Assembly (NCBI RefSeq): GCF_003696265.1
Contig: NZ_RFFH01000006.1
Location: 340,892-404,891, forward strand
Origin: Nocardia stercoris
GTDB taxonomy: Bacteria; Actinomycetota; Actinomycetes; Mycobacteriales; Mycobacteriaceae
Direction: 5' to 3'
DNA: 64,000 nucleotides
Below are positions 1 through 8,165 of this stretch, one piece after another (position 1 is the stretch's first letter; every line of letters begins with the position of its first letter). The notes below the pieces were generated by a model, which worked only from the letters and a program-made list of their open reading frames with translations, had not been told where the DNA came from and ran no database searches. Made by a program: the position numbers and the translations under genes.

Positions 1-180
1 GGGACCGTGCGCCGGCTCTCGGTTCCCGGGCTGTCACCCGCCAGCGTGTTCGTGCTGGTCAATCTTGCCTCCAGACAGCGGATTTCTCCGCGCAGCGTAT
101 GCGACCTGCTTCCGCTTCGCTACCGCAGGTACCGGAAAGATTCGTCGCACGCGTCAATCCCCCTCCCGCCCGGACCGTGA
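1..180 (+). other. Possible 3' end of a truncated gene
   Basis: Frame 1 on the plus strand is open from the window edge to a TGA at 178-180. The first twenty or so codons have the strong third-position G/C preference expected of genes here; the preference fades afterwards. I do not recognise the peptide, so this may be the tail of a gene that starts before the window, or chance. From 181 to 334 no gene is supported. Confidence 0.2.
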
Positions 181-228
181 TCTTTCGCCGCGAGCTCACC
201 AGAGATGTTCGCGTACTTGATCTATCCT

Positions 229-278
229 GATCGCAGGCGATCACCGCGCAGCGCAGCGTTCGTCGAAAGCGTTCGACG
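229..278. promoter_or_regulatory. Two short inverted repeats upstream of the secreted protein gene
   Basis: GATCGC-AG-GCGATC (229-242) and CGTCGAA-AGCG-TTCGACG (261-278) are both perfect inverted repeats. They lie 57-106 bp before the next start codon, where operators would be expected. The second resembles half of an actinobacterial LexA box, but the half-sites are two bases too close. No regulator can be assigned. Confidence 0.25.
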
Positions 279-334
279 GCAACTACATCCGCTCCGGCGC
301 AGTCGCGACGAGCTACGAGACCAGGAGAAATCTC

Positions 335-700
335 ATGCGCCTCAGCCGAATCACTGCCGCGATCCTCACCTTCGGCGCCGTTGCCACGCTGGCGCTGGCG
401 CCCACCGCGCCGGCCGCCACGCTCGACAGCGGATCGGCCACCGGCACCTGCGCGGCGGCCCGTACCCCCACCGATTACCTGTTCCTGCGCGGCGCCTACC
501 TCGATACCGCCGCGTGCGACGCCCAGGACGGCGGCATCCAGATGGCGCTCGCGGACTGCCAATGGCTGGACGACAACGGCAACACCCCTGACACCAGAGC
601 CGAACTCGCGCACCAGAACTCGGCCACCGTGCAGTACCCGTTCACCTTCATCACGGCGGCCATCAACGCCTACTGCCCGCAGTACCGGTACGGGCTGTAG
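335..700 (+). CDS. Secreted DUF732-like protein
   Basis: A 121-residue protein with an N-terminal signal peptide (basic MRLSR, hydrophobic core to about residue 24, likely cleavage near APA-A around residue 28). The mature part has four cysteines that could form two disulfides and ends in an aromatic AYCPQYRYGL-like tail. Its layout matches the DUF732 family of small secreted mycobacterial and nocardial proteins of unknown function: a Leu-rich start, a middle Cys before a Leu-Asp pair, and a final Tyr-Cys-Pro. The start is supported by an AGGAGA ribosome binding site 6 nt upstream. The gene stands alone; nothing nearby suggests a pathway. It is exported and probably stays in the cell envelope or is released. 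Confidence 0.75.
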   Translation: MRLSRITAAILTFGAVATLALAPTAPAATLDSGSATGTCAAARTPTDYLFLRGAYLDTAACDAQDGGIQMALADCQWLDDNGNTPDTRAELAHQNSATVQYPFTFITAAINAYCPQYRYGL

Positions 701-826
701 CTGCCGGCTAGCGGATCCGGTCACGTTCGCGGCGCCGAACCGCGAGCACCTGCGCGACGGCCGCCGGCCACTGGGCGAAAAGGGTTCCGGGATACAGCCC
801 GATGCCGTGCGCCTCGAGCGAGAAAA

Positions 827-1090
827 TCAGGCCGTATCGCTGAGCGTCGCGGACTCCCAGCAGGAGGCCAGGTCTTCCAGCGGAATGTCGAGCGCGCGCG
901 CCAAGCCGACGACGGTACCGAACGCCGGAGTCGCCAGCCGGCCGGACTCGATCTTGCGCAGCGTCTCCGGCGAGATTCCCGCAGCCCGGGCGATCGCCGC
1001 CGGGTCCGCACTGCCGCGGGCAGCGCGCAGCTGGGCACCGAGGCGGCGGCCTGCCTCGAGCTGGGCCGGGGTGTGCGGAAGACGGACCAT
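827..1090 (-). CDS. XRE-family DNA-binding regulator
   Basis: An 87-residue protein that is almost entirely one helix-turn-helix domain. The HTH lies at about residues 25-60 (AIARAAGISPETLRKIESGR, typical XRE spacing), followed by an amphipathic segment matching the C-terminal helices of single-domain Cro/C regulators. I chose the start at 1090 (MVRLPH) over an upstream in-frame ATG at 1126 because it has a G-rich ribosome binding site and the longer form would read through the operator palindromes. The gene diverges from the methionine aminopeptidase gene with 76 bp between start codons. Both palindromes at 1109-1153 lie in that gap, so it probably regulates itself and its neighbour. Confidence 0.8.
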   Translation of the reverse strand: MVRLPHTPAQLEAGRRLGAQLRAARGSADPAAIARAAGISPETLRKIESGRLATPAFGTVVGLARALDIPLEDLASCWESATLSDTA

Positions 1091-1108
1091 GCCCCCACTG
1101 TATCGACT

Positions 1109-1153
1109 GGTATTTAAATACCGCAACCGCTACGCTGCCGGTATTAAAATACC
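1109..1153. promoter_or_regulatory. Paired palindromic operators between regulator and aminopeptidase
   Basis: GGTATTTAAATACC at 1109-1122 is a perfect 14-bp palindrome. GGTATTAAAATACC at 1140-1153 is the same sequence apart from the central bases. Their starts are 31 bp apart, close to three helical turns, so dimers bound at both would sit on one face of the DNA. They are conspicuously AT-rich in GC-rich DNA and fill the divergent promoter region. The adjacent XRE protein is the obvious candidate ligand. Confidence 0.6.
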
Positions 1154-1166
1154 TACGGAGGTCGTA

Positions 1167-1934
1167 ATGGTGGAACTGAAGAGCCCGGACGAGATCGAGC
1201 GAATGCGGGAGACCGGGCGCTTCGTCGCCGACGTCCTGGCCCGGCTGCGGGAACAGGCTGTGGTAGGCGTCAACCTGCTCGACCTGGAGGAATACGTCCG
1301 CGACCGCATCCGGGAGCGCGGCGCCACATCCTGCTACTGGGACTACGCACCCTCCTTCGGGCGCGGGCCGTTCCGCAACACGGTCTGCCTGTCGGTGAAC
1401 GACGCTGTGCTGCACGGACTCCCGCACGACTACCGGCTACGGGACGGAGACGTGCTGAGCATGGATCTGGCCGTTTCGATCGACGGCTGGGTGGCCGACT
1501 CGGCGATCACGACGATCGTCGGCGCCGCCGATCCCGAGGACCTGCGCCTGGTCCGCACCACCGAACGCGCACTGGCCGCCGCGATCGCCGTGGCCGTGCC
1601 CGGCAATCGAATCGGGGACCTGTCCGCCGCCATCGCGGCCGTCGCCGCCGCGGCCGGCTATGGGGTGAACACCGAGTTCGGTGGCCACGGACTGGGTCGC
1701 ACCATGCACGAGGATCCGCACGTCCCCAACAGCGGCCGCCCCGGGCGCGGCTACCCGCTCACACCCGGTCTGACCATCGCCGTCGAACCCTGGTTCACCC
1801 GCGGTGATTCCGGACTCGCGGTGGATCCGGACGGGTGGACCCTGCGCAGCGCCGACGGTTCGCGCACCGCCCACAGCGAGCACACGATCGCCGTCACCGA
1901 ATCCGGTCCGAGCATTCTGACCGTCGCCGCCTGA
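1167..1934 (+). CDS. map: Type I methionine aminopeptidase
   Basis: A 255-residue, full-length MetAP type I, which removes the initiator methionine from new proteins in the cytoplasm. The five metal ligands of the pita-bread fold can be read: Asp in LSMDLAV and Asp in WVADSA, His in GHGLGRTMHEDP, Glu in AVEPWF and Glu in HSEHTIAV. There is no N-terminal zinc-finger extension. The start has a GGAGG ribosome binding site 5 nt upstream. This is probably not the cell's only copy: in actinobacteria one map lies in the secY-adk region, whereas this one is paired with a divergent XRE regulator, which suggests a conditionally expressed paralogue. That is inference, because the rest of the genome is not visible. 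Confidence 0.9.
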   Translation: MVELKSPDEIERMRETGRFVADVLARLREQAVVGVNLLDLEEYVRDRIRERGATSCYWDYAPSFGRGPFRNTVCLSVNDAVLHGLPHDYRLRDGDVLSMDLAVSIDGWVADSAITTIVGAADPEDLRLVRTTERALAAAIAVAVPGNRIGDLSAAIAAVAAAAGYGVNTEFGGHGLGRTMHEDPHVPNSGRPGRGYPLTPGLTIAVEPWFTRGDSGLAVDPDGWTLRSADGSRTAHSEHTIAVTESGPSILTVAA

Positions 1935-1959
1935 CAGCGTGTCGACCACATCCGGCGAA

Positions 1960-1998
1960 GCCCCCACCGCGCATGCCGAGGCGACGCCCGGTGGGGGC
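1960..1998. terminator. Terminator between convergent map and glycosyltransferase genes
   Basis: GCCCCCACCG (1960-1969) pairs perfectly with CGGTGGGGGC (1989-1998) across a 19-nt loop. It sits between two convergent genes and could serve both. There is no clear T-run, as is common for actinobacterial terminators. Confidence 0.5.
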
Positions 1999-2017
1999 GT
2001 GAACGATACGAGTCCGC

Positions 2018-4114
2018 CTACTGGACCGGCCGTGTCAGGTCGTAGATAGTGTTGCCGCCCACGGTGATCGCGGTGTAGTGCGTGCGGACCCAGTCGGTGA
2101 TGCTGCTCCCGTTGCCGCCGCCACCGCCGGGCCCACCCATCCCGCCGGGGATGAAGTAGTGGATCCGGCCGCCGGCGACGTACTGCTCGAACTGATCGAG
2201 GGTGGGCGAAGCGTCGCCTCCGGTGAAGCCACCGATCGCCATGATCGATGTGCCGGTAGACAATTCGAGCGGCACGGCGGCCATCGAGCCGATCGAAGCG
2301 GCGGCCCAATGGGTTCCGGCGGTCCGCAGCAGCGCCTGGAGTGCGGTGTTACCGGCCACGCCCGGTCCGCCGAAGCCGTCGTGCCCATCGCCGAGCGAAT
2401 TCGGCTCGGACGGTTGGTGATCGGTGCTGCCGGGGTCCGAGCCATTCGGTGCGGGCAGTCCGTTCGGCGGGGTCATGCCGTCGGGCGGCATCATTCCCGC
2501 GCCGTTCGGCGGGATCGTAACCCCAGGCGCCCCAGGCAATCCGAATGGCCGACCGCTGCCCGGGTGGCCCGTCCAGCGCATCCCGTCTCCGTTCGGGCCG
2601 GATACCGGGATGCCGCCGGTGTGCGGGGTCGCAACCGTGGCGAGCGTGTAGGCGGTGGTGCCGAGAAGGCTGAATACTACTGCGGCAGTTGCGATCACGG
2701 CCGTGAGGCGGCCCGGGTTCGCGGCGCGCAGGAGCAGCGCGGCCGCCGCTGCGACCGCTCCGATCAGGACGATCCAGCGCAGGGCCGGGTACCAGTGCGG
2801 CGCTCGGTCCAGCAGGGCGAAACCCCACACCCCGGTGCCGGCCGACAGGACGGCCAGCGTGGCCCGGGCCGCGAGGTGCACGCGTCGAATCCACAACTCG
2901 CGCAACGAGATTCCGACCACAGCCGCGATCGCCGGCGCCAGCGCGGTGGTGTAGTACGGGTGCATCGTCCCCTGCATATAGCTGAAGACCACCGCGGCGA
3001 CCAGCAACCAGCCGCCCCACAGCACCAACCCGGCCCGCGTGCGGTCGGTGCGCGGTGCCCGGCGGGTGAGCCACAGACCGGCCACCAGGCCGATCAGGGC
3101 CGCGGGCAGCAGCCAGGAGATCTCGGTGCCCATCGCGGTGCCGAACATTCGGGTGATGCCGGTCGTGCCGCCGAAGCCGGGAATACCACCGGGTCCGCCG
3201 GGACCACCCGGGCCGCCGCCGTGGTTACCGGAATTACCGAGCACCCGCCCGAGACCGTTGTATCCCAGGGCCAATTCGAGCAGCGAGTTGTCGGTCGAGC
3301 CGCCGATGTAGGGCCGGGACGCGGCGGGCCACAGCGCCACCAGCGCGACGAACCAGCCACCGGACACCACCAGTGCGGCGACGGCACCGACCGATGCGAC
3401 CAGGCGAGCGCCGATTCCGATCGGCGCCGCGATCAGGAACACCAGACCCAGCGCGGGCAGCACCAGCAGGGCCTGCATCATCTTGGTCAGGAAGCCGAAG
3501 CCGAGCGCCACCCCCGCACCGGCGAGCCACCAGCCGCTGCCGATCTCGGTGGCCCGCGCCGTGCAGTACGCCGCGGCCACCAACAGCAGCACCAGCAGCG
3601 CGTCCGGATTGTCGAACCGGAACATCAGCGCCGCAACGGGTGTCACGGCGAGTACGGCGCCGGCCAGCAGTCCGGCCGCCGGACCGCTCCAGCGCCGGAC
3701 CGCCGCATGCACCAGCGCCACCGACCCCACGCCCATCAGCGCCTGGGGCAGCAGCAGCGAGAACGAGCTGAAGCTCAGCAGTCGGCCGGACAGGCCCATC
3801 ACCCACATGGCGGCGGGTGGCTTGTCGACGGTGATCGAATTGCCGGCGTCCAAGGAACCGAACAGCAGGGCTTTCCAGTCCTGAGTCCCCGCTTGGGCAG
3901 CGGCGGCGTAGAAGTCGTTGGCATATCCGGAGGCGGTCAGATCCCACAGGTACAGCGCGGCGGTCACGAGCAGCAGCCCGATCAGTCCGGGCCGCGCCCA
4001 GCGGGGTTCGGCGGGCGTGCCGAGGAGCAGGCGGTGCCACAGCGGACGCTGCGCCGATTCGCCGTGTTCGACGTCGCTCACGCGGTGCGGGGTCTCGACA
4101 GATGCGGTGGTCAT
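2018..4114 (-). CDS. GT39/ArnT-like polyprenyl-phosphate glycosyltransferase (membrane)
   Basis: A 698-residue polytopic membrane protein of the PMT/ArnT (GT-C) superfamily. These enzymes transfer a sugar from a polyprenyl-phosphate donor to protein or lipid on the outer face of the membrane. The first extracytoplasmic loop after TM1 carries the expected acidic motif (GYANDFYAAA) followed by DKPPAAMWVMG. About ten or more hydrophobic segments follow. A Gly/Pro-rich loop lies mid-protein near NHGGGPGGPGG, and a soluble Gly-rich C-terminal domain of about 200 residues resembles YkcB-type proteins. The start at 4114 has GAGGG eight bases upstream; an upstream in-frame start lacks support. It lies downstream of the two-component genes in the same direction, 285 bp away, and its promoter carries the same CTGTGGA element as the response regulator gene. 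The acceptor is unknown. Confidence 0.8.
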   Translation of the reverse strand: MTTASVETPHRVSDVEHGESAQRPLWHRLLLGTPAEPRWARPGLIGLLLVTAALYLWDLTASGYANDFYAAAAQAGTQDWKALLFGSLDAGNSITVDKPPAAMWVMGLSGRLLSFSSFSLLLPQALMGVGSVALVHAAVRRWSGPAAGLLAGAVLAVTPVAALMFRFDNPDALLVLLLVAAAYCTARATEIGSGWWLAGAGVALGFGFLTKMMQALLVLPALGLVFLIAAPIGIGARLVASVGAVAALVVSGGWFVALVALWPAASRPYIGGSTDNSLLELALGYNGLGRVLGNSGNHGGGPGGPGGPGGIPGFGGTTGITRMFGTAMGTEISWLLPAALIGLVAGLWLTRRAPRTDRTRAGLVLWGGWLLVAAVVFSYMQGTMHPYYTTALAPAIAAVVGISLRELWIRRVHLAARATLAVLSAGTGVWGFALLDRAPHWYPALRWIVLIGAVAAAAALLLRAANPGRLTAVIATAAVVFSLLGTTAYTLATVATPHTGGIPVSGPNGDGMRWTGHPGSGRPFGLPGAPGVTIPPNGAGMMPPDGMTPPNGLPAPNGSDPGSTDHQPSEPNSLGDGHDGFGGPGVAGNTALQALLRTAGTHWAAASIGSMAAVPLELSTGTSIMAIGGFTGGDASPTLDQFEQYVAGGRIHYFIPGGMGGPGGGGGNGSSITDWVRTHYTAITVGGNTIYDLTRPVQ

Positions 4115-4158
4115 GCTACGACCCTCGCCGCGCGCTGTGGGTTCGATATTGGTCTCCG

Positions 4159-4176
4159 CTGTGTGTTCCCTGTGGA
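4159..4176. promoter_or_regulatory. Direct-repeat element in the glycosyltransferase promoter
   Basis: CTGTGTG at 4159-4165 and CTGTGGA at 4170-4176 are direct half-sites exactly 11 bp apart, 45-62 bp upstream of the glycosyltransferase start. Eleven-base-pair direct repeats are the usual binding mode of OmpR-family regulators. The same CTGTGGA element occurs twice, 22 bp apart and in the same orientation, at a similar distance upstream of the response regulator gene. Nothing else of note lies in the 285 bp between this gene and the kinase. Confidence 0.45.
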
Positions 4177-4399
4177 CGGATCGAGTGGCGTGCGCAGCCC
4201 GGCACATGCGGCACTCATCGCGCACCCAGCCGCCGGTGCCAGGCTCGGTCGTGCCGCGCCGGATTCGGGCGCGACGACACGAGAAGCTTCATGGGTTACC
4301 CGATACCGTTCCGGGCCATGGCCACCGGTGCCGTCGCCGTCGGCTTGCTCGGGCCCGATTCGCTCGAGCTACCGCCTCATCGCGGCGGCACGACGAAAC

Positions 4400-5923
4400 T
4401 CAGGCGCCCGAACCGCTCTGCGGCAGCCGGACTGTGAATTCGGTTCGGCCGGGGACACTTTCGACCGAGATGTCACCACCGTGCGCCTTCACTACGGCGA
4501 TCACGATGGACAGCCCCAGCCCGGTGCTGCCGGCCCGGCGGGAGCGGGACGAGTCACCGCGCGCGAACCGCTCGAATACTTCCGGCAGCAGATCCGCGGG
4601 AATCCCGGGGCCGTCGTCGGTGACCCGCCAGATCGCGCCACCGTGCCCGTCGGCCGCCAGCGCGGTGGTGACCGTGCAGCCCGCGGCGGTGTGGGTGCGG
4701 GCGTTGGCCAGCAGGTTCGCCAGCACCTGATGCAGCCGGGCCGCATCGCCGCGGATCACCACCGGCTCGTCGGGTAGTTCCAGCGCCCAATGATGGTCCG
4801 GGCCGGCGACGTGCGCGTCACTGACCGCGTCCACGGTCAACTGGGTCAGATCCACCGGACCGAATTCGATACCGCGGCCGGCGTCCAGCTGGGCCAACAG
4901 CAGCATGTCCTCGACCAAGGCGCTCATCCGGATCGACTCCGAGGCGACCCGGTCCATCGCGTGCGCTACCTGTTCCGGCAGTTGCGCGCGATCCCGTTGT
5001 GCCAGTTCGGCATAGCCGCGAACCGCGGTGAGCGGGGTGCGCAGTTCGTGGCTGGCGTCGGCGAGGAACTGCCGCACCCGGGATTCACTGGCGTGACGGG
5101 CGCTCAGCGCGCCGGCGATGTGATCGAGCATGCGGTTGATCGCGGCACCGAGCTTGCCGACCTCGGTCCGGGGGTCGGCGGCCGGCACCCGCATCGGCAA
5201 CTCGACGTCGCCCCGGTCCAGACGCAGGTCGGCGACCCGGCCGGCGGTCGCGGCGACCCGGTCCAGCGGGGCGAGCGCGTGCCGGATCACCCAGATCCCG
5301 GCGGTGATCGCGACAACTACCACGACGGCGGTCACGACCAGCAGAATCAGCAGTACCCGCACGAGTATCGCGTCGACCCCGGTCAACGGTTGCCCGGTCA
5401 CCACCAGGTCTCCCGCCCACGTCGCCGCGGCGGCGACGCGGTAACGCCCCTCACCGTCGAGGTCGAGGGTGACGGTGCGTCCCGGCGGCACTCCGGCGAG
5501 CTGCGCCGCGGCGGTCGGCGACAGCAGGTGTTGGGTGCCGTCCGCGTCGATCCGGGCTGCCGCCTCGGTCCGGCCGCCGGAGACCAGGGCGCCGATCGTA
5601 TTCGGCTGCACGCCAGGGCGATCCACGAAATCCGGTCCCGGTCCGCCGCGGGGCGGGAACGGCGGCAAGCCGCGCAGGTCGGGAGGTGGCGGACCCATGC
5701 TCGGCCCCCCGCCCGCAGCCATCAGCGAATGTTGTTCGGCCTCTGCCAGTCCGGAGTCGAGTTGGCGAATCAGGAACTGCTGCAACGCGATTTCGGTGGC
5801 AGCGCCGATTCCGACGACCACGACGACCAGCAGCAGCACCTGCCCGACCAGCAGCCGAAAGCGCAACGACCACTGCCGGGGCGACCACCGGCGGCCCGGT
5901 TCAGGAGGTGGGTTTGAGGACAT
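4400..5923 (-). CDS. Sensor histidine kinase of a two-component system
   Basis: A 507-residue membrane sensor kinase. TM1 (about residues 24-48) and TM2 (about 188-212) flank an extracytoplasmic sensor of about 140 residues with a Pro/Gly-rich stretch. A HAMP linker follows. The H-box is FLADASHELRTPLTAVRGYA, the N-box LANLLANARTH, G1 DDGPGIP and G2 GLGLSIV. All catalytic elements are intact. The start codon lies inside the response regulator gene (23-bp overlap), so the two are translationally coupled. The layout is like TrcS/MprB-type actinobacterial kinases; the ligand cannot be read. Its likely targets are its own operon and the downstream glycosyltransferase. Confidence 0.92.
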   Translation of the reverse strand: MSSNPPPEPGRRWSPRQWSLRFRLLVGQVLLLVVVVVGIGAATEIALQQFLIRQLDSGLAEAEQHSLMAAGGGPSMGPPPPDLRGLPPFPPRGGPGPDFVDRPGVQPNTIGALVSGGRTEAAARIDADGTQHLLSPTAAAQLAGVPPGRTVTLDLDGEGRYRVAAAATWAGDLVVTGQPLTGVDAILVRVLLILLVVTAVVVVVAITAGIWVIRHALAPLDRVAATAGRVADLRLDRGDVELPMRVPAADPRTEVGKLGAAINRMLDHIAGALSARHASESRVRQFLADASHELRTPLTAVRGYAELAQRDRAQLPEQVAHAMDRVASESIRMSALVEDMLLLAQLDAGRGIEFGPVDLTQLTVDAVSDAHVAGPDHHWALELPDEPVVIRGDAARLHQVLANLLANARTHTAAGCTVTTALAADGHGGAIWRVTDDGPGIPADLLPEVFERFARGDSSRSRRAGSTGLGLSIVIAVVKAHGGDISVESVPGRTEFTVRLPQSGSGA

Positions 5924-6638
5924 ATCCGGCGCCCCGCAGCGTGTGGATCATCGGCTCGCGGCCGCTGTCGATCTTCTTGCGCAGGTAGGAAACGTACAGC
6001 TCGACGATATTGGACCGGCCGCCGAAGTCGTAGCTCCACACCCGGTCCAGGATCTGCGCCTTGCTGAGCACGCGTCGCGGATTACGCATGAGGAAGCGCA
6101 GCAGCTCGAATTCGGTGGCGGTCAGCTCGATCGGCTCACCCGCCCGCCACACCTCGTGACTGTCCTCGTCGAGCACCAGATCGCCGACGATCACCTGCGC
6201 GCCGGACTCGGCCTCGGCGATTCCGGTCCGGCGCAGCAGGCCGCGCAGCCGCAGCACGACCTCCTCGACACTGAACGGCTTGGTGACGTAGTCGTCGCCG
6301 CCGGCCGACAGCCCGGCGATCCGGTCCTCGACCGCGTCCTTGGCGGTGAGCAGCAGCACCGGTAGGTCCGGATACTGTCGGCGCAGTTTCGCGAGGACCT
6401 CGAGCCCGCTCATGTCGGGCAGCATCAGATCGACCACGGCGACGTCGGGACGGGTCTGCCGGGCCTGGACCACCGCGCTGAAACCGTCACCGGCGGTGGT
6501 CACCTCCCAGCCCTCGTACCGCAGCGCCACCGATATGAGTTCCGCGATGGCCGGTTCGTCGTCCACCACCAGCACGCTGATCGCCCTGCCGTCCGCATGC
6601 CGCATGATCGATCGCTCGATCGGGCTTCCGCTGGTCAT
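5901..6638 (-). CDS. OmpR-family response regulator
   Basis: A 245-residue cytoplasmic response regulator. The receiver domain has the acidic pair in VLVVDDEP, the phosphoacceptor Asp in VVDLMLPDMSG, Thr/Ser in LLLTAKD and the conserved Lys in VTKPF. The C-terminal winged helix (about residues 145-240) contains LTATEFELLRFL and ends with HTLRGAGYVLKP. I start it at 6638, which places GGGAGG nine bases upstream. The ATG at 6647 would have the Shine-Dalgarno sequence touching the start codon. The gene overlaps the kinase start by 23 bp. Two CTGTGGA repeats lie just upstream and may be its own binding sites. Confidence 0.92.
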   Translation of the reverse strand: MTSGSPIERSIMRHADGRAISVLVVDDEPAIAELISVALRYEGWEVTTAGDGFSAVVQARQTRPDVAVVDLMLPDMSGLEVLAKLRRQYPDLPVLLLTAKDAVEDRIAGLSAGGDDYVTKPFSVEEVVLRLRGLLRRTGIAEAESGAQVIVGDLVLDEDSHEVWRAGEPIELTATEFELLRFLMRNPRRVLSKAQILDRVWSYDFGGRSNIVELYVSYLRKKIDSGREPMIHTLRGAGYVLKPTS

Positions 6639-6676
6639 CGCCACCATCCTCCCAGCCTGCGCACAGTTCCTATGTG

Positions 6677-6717
6677 CGAGCTGTGGAGCGTCGGTGCACG
6701 AGCTGTGGACGCCGGTG
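6677..6717. repeat. 22-bp-period direct repeat upstream of the response regulator
   Basis: Two copies of a 20-bp unit beginning CGAGCTGTGGA (6677-6696 and 6699-6717) fill much of the 79-bp gap between the zinc-ribbon gene and the response regulator gene. The CTGTGGA cores start at 6681 and 6703, exactly two 11-bp steps apart, which suits autoregulation by an OmpR-type regulator. Confidence 0.45.
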
Positions 6718-7305
6718 TCAGCGAGTGGGGTCGCAGAAGCCGCAGTTGCCGTTGGCGGCCAGCTCGAGGAAGCATTCCGGGCACAGCCGGGGCCGCGCGA
6801 CCGGTTCCGCCACCGGCTCGGCGGTGCGCACCGTACGACCGCGGGCGGCCGCGACCTTCGGTGTGAGCGGCGGGATTCCCGCCGGAACGTCGGTGCCGTA
6901 GGTGGCGTAGCACTGCCACCGCGCGTAGGCGGCGTGCAGTTCCAGGTCCTCCGGCACCGGCAGCGCGGCCAGCTCCAGCACGTATCGATAGCTGGGGGTG
7001 ACGGTGTGATTCTCCTGCACACACAGCGCGGTCAGCGGCGGGTCACCGACCGCGCGGTCGCGCCGGGCCACCTTGCGCAGCACCGCGTCCACCCAGGTCC
7101 GCACCGGAGCGTCGGTGTACACACCCGACATCTCCTGCACTCGCCCGGCCAACTCTTTGACGGTCACGAAATGCCCGTAGCCATGGGCAGTTTCGATCAG
7201 AACCTCCCGCGCGGCACCCGTCCACGCCACGATTGCTTCCTGGAACGGCACTGCCGTCCCGTCGATCCGCCGCGCACCCGGCGTCGTACTAACAGTCCCA
7301 CTCAT
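6718..7305 (-). CDS. Conserved protein with C-terminal zinc ribbon
   Basis: A 195-residue soluble protein. I do not recognise a named family for the body. The C-terminus has a treble-Cys/zinc-ribbon signature, CPECFLELAANGNCGFC, with two CxxC knuckles about ten residues apart, so it probably binds one zinc. A central region (about residues 25-130) looks mostly helical and contains CVQENHTVTPSYRYVLELA. No membrane segment or signal peptide is seen. The gene lies upstream of the two-component genes in the same direction, 79 bp away, and may be co-transcribed with them. No catalytic motif is visible; a nucleic-acid or protein-binding role is only a guess. Confidence 0.65.
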   Translation of the reverse strand: MSGTVSTTPGARRIDGTAVPFQEAIVAWTGAAREVLIETAHGYGHFVTVKELAGRVQEMSGVYTDAPVRTWVDAVLRKVARRDRAVGDPPLTALCVQENHTVTPSYRYVLELAALPVPEDLELHAAYARWQCYATYGTDVPAGIPPLTPKVAAARGRTVRTAEPVAEPVARPRLCPECFLELAANGNCGFCDPTR

Positions 7306-7408
7306 AGCCCGACGACTTTATCGAACCGGGCGGAGCCTCTACACCACACCTCCCGGTCAGCAAGCGATTTTGCCCAACTAAGACACGGAAGAACTCGGTC
7401 GCGGGTGG

Positions 7409-7941
7409 TCAGCCGACGGCGTCCGGGTCGATCCGGTAGCCGTCGAGAATCCGGCGGTCGATATTGCCGCCGGTGACGAGCGTGGCCACCTGCAGGCCCC
7501 GGAGGTCGTGAACGGCGCCGATCGCACCCCGCAGCACACCGTGTGACCCGAGGACGGACGATTCCCACATTGACCGCACCGGCGACCGATTCGGTGACGC
7601 AGACTACCGGTCGGCCGGCTTTGAACGATTCGTACACCGTCGGTGCGCTTTCCGGGCACGCCACGATGACCTTGTAGTTCCTTCCCCAGACCTCGCCGTA
7701 GTGGCGCACGATGCGCGCCGCGGAGGCGACAGTGCCCCCGCCGGCCGGCAATACGCTGGCATCCACGAGTGGACGCCGCTCCAGCAGGTCCATCACCGCG
7801 GTACCGAGTGCGGAGACGGAGTCGGGCGAGGACAGCTCCCAATACAGCCCACGCTTCACCACGCCCGTGTCGCACCAGACTGCCGAACCCCTCACCGAGG
7901 GCCCGGGCAGCTTCCTTACACATACCGTGCCCCTCGGTCAT
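7409..7941 (-). pseudogene. Decayed PLP-dependent threonine dehydratase-like gene
   Basis: Fragments of one enzyme lie in three reading frames. One frame gives TEGHGMCKEAARALGEG near 7890-7941. A second gives VDASVLPAGGGTVASAARIV and a stretch matching the PESAPTVYESFKAGRPV region of threonine/serine dehydratases. A third gives GVLRGAIGAVHDLRG and the family's C-terminal VTGGNIDRRIL before a stop at 7409-7411. The PLP-binding lysine region is absent. At least two frameshifts plus an N-terminal deletion make function impossible. The remnant sits between the zinc-ribbon gene and the end of the S10 operon. Two long open frames over it are not genes. Confidence 0.65.
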
Positions 7942-8097
7942 CGATCCACGCTCCGTGCGGGGTCCGCGACGACGAATGCCGCTCGCTCGCAGGGCATCCC
8001 GTCCGCCGACGTTTCCACCGCGTTCACCGGTCCGGCCACCAGGGATGAGAAATCGCCGAACCCGGATCTCCGGCGCCCGTTCCATCCCCACACAACG

Positions 8098-8137
8098 ACG
8101 AAGGCCCGCCTCCCCGAAAGGGGAAGCGGGCCTTCGT
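8098..8137 (-). terminator. Terminator of the S10 ribosomal operon
   Basis: ACGAAGGCCCGC (8098-8109) and GCGGGCCTTCGT (8126-8137) form a perfect 12-bp stem. An inner CCCC-GAAA-GGGG hairpin extends it almost to the loop. It lies 28 bp beyond the rpsQ stop codon, in the right place to end the ribosomal operon. Confidence 0.85.
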
Positions 8138-8165
8138 AACAGGTAACCCGAAGGTCAGGAGGGGC

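Noticed and set aside
261..278. LexA/SOS box upstream of the secreted DUF732-like gene
   Set aside because: The CGAA/TTCG half-sites are two bases closer than the actinobacterial LexA consensus.
59..724. Minus-strand frame opposite the first secreted protein
   Set aside because: Low-complexity Arg/Gly-rich shadow of the plus-strand gene with no start signals.
4291..4437. Small plus-strand gene between the glycosyltransferase and the kinase (MGYPIPFRAM...)
   Set aside because: No ribosome binding site, overlap with the kinase 3' end and no recognisable protein.
7378..8091. A 237-codon minus-strand frame as a real gene
   Set aside because: Only a short part matches an enzyme family and the match moves to other frames; it is one frame of a broken gene.
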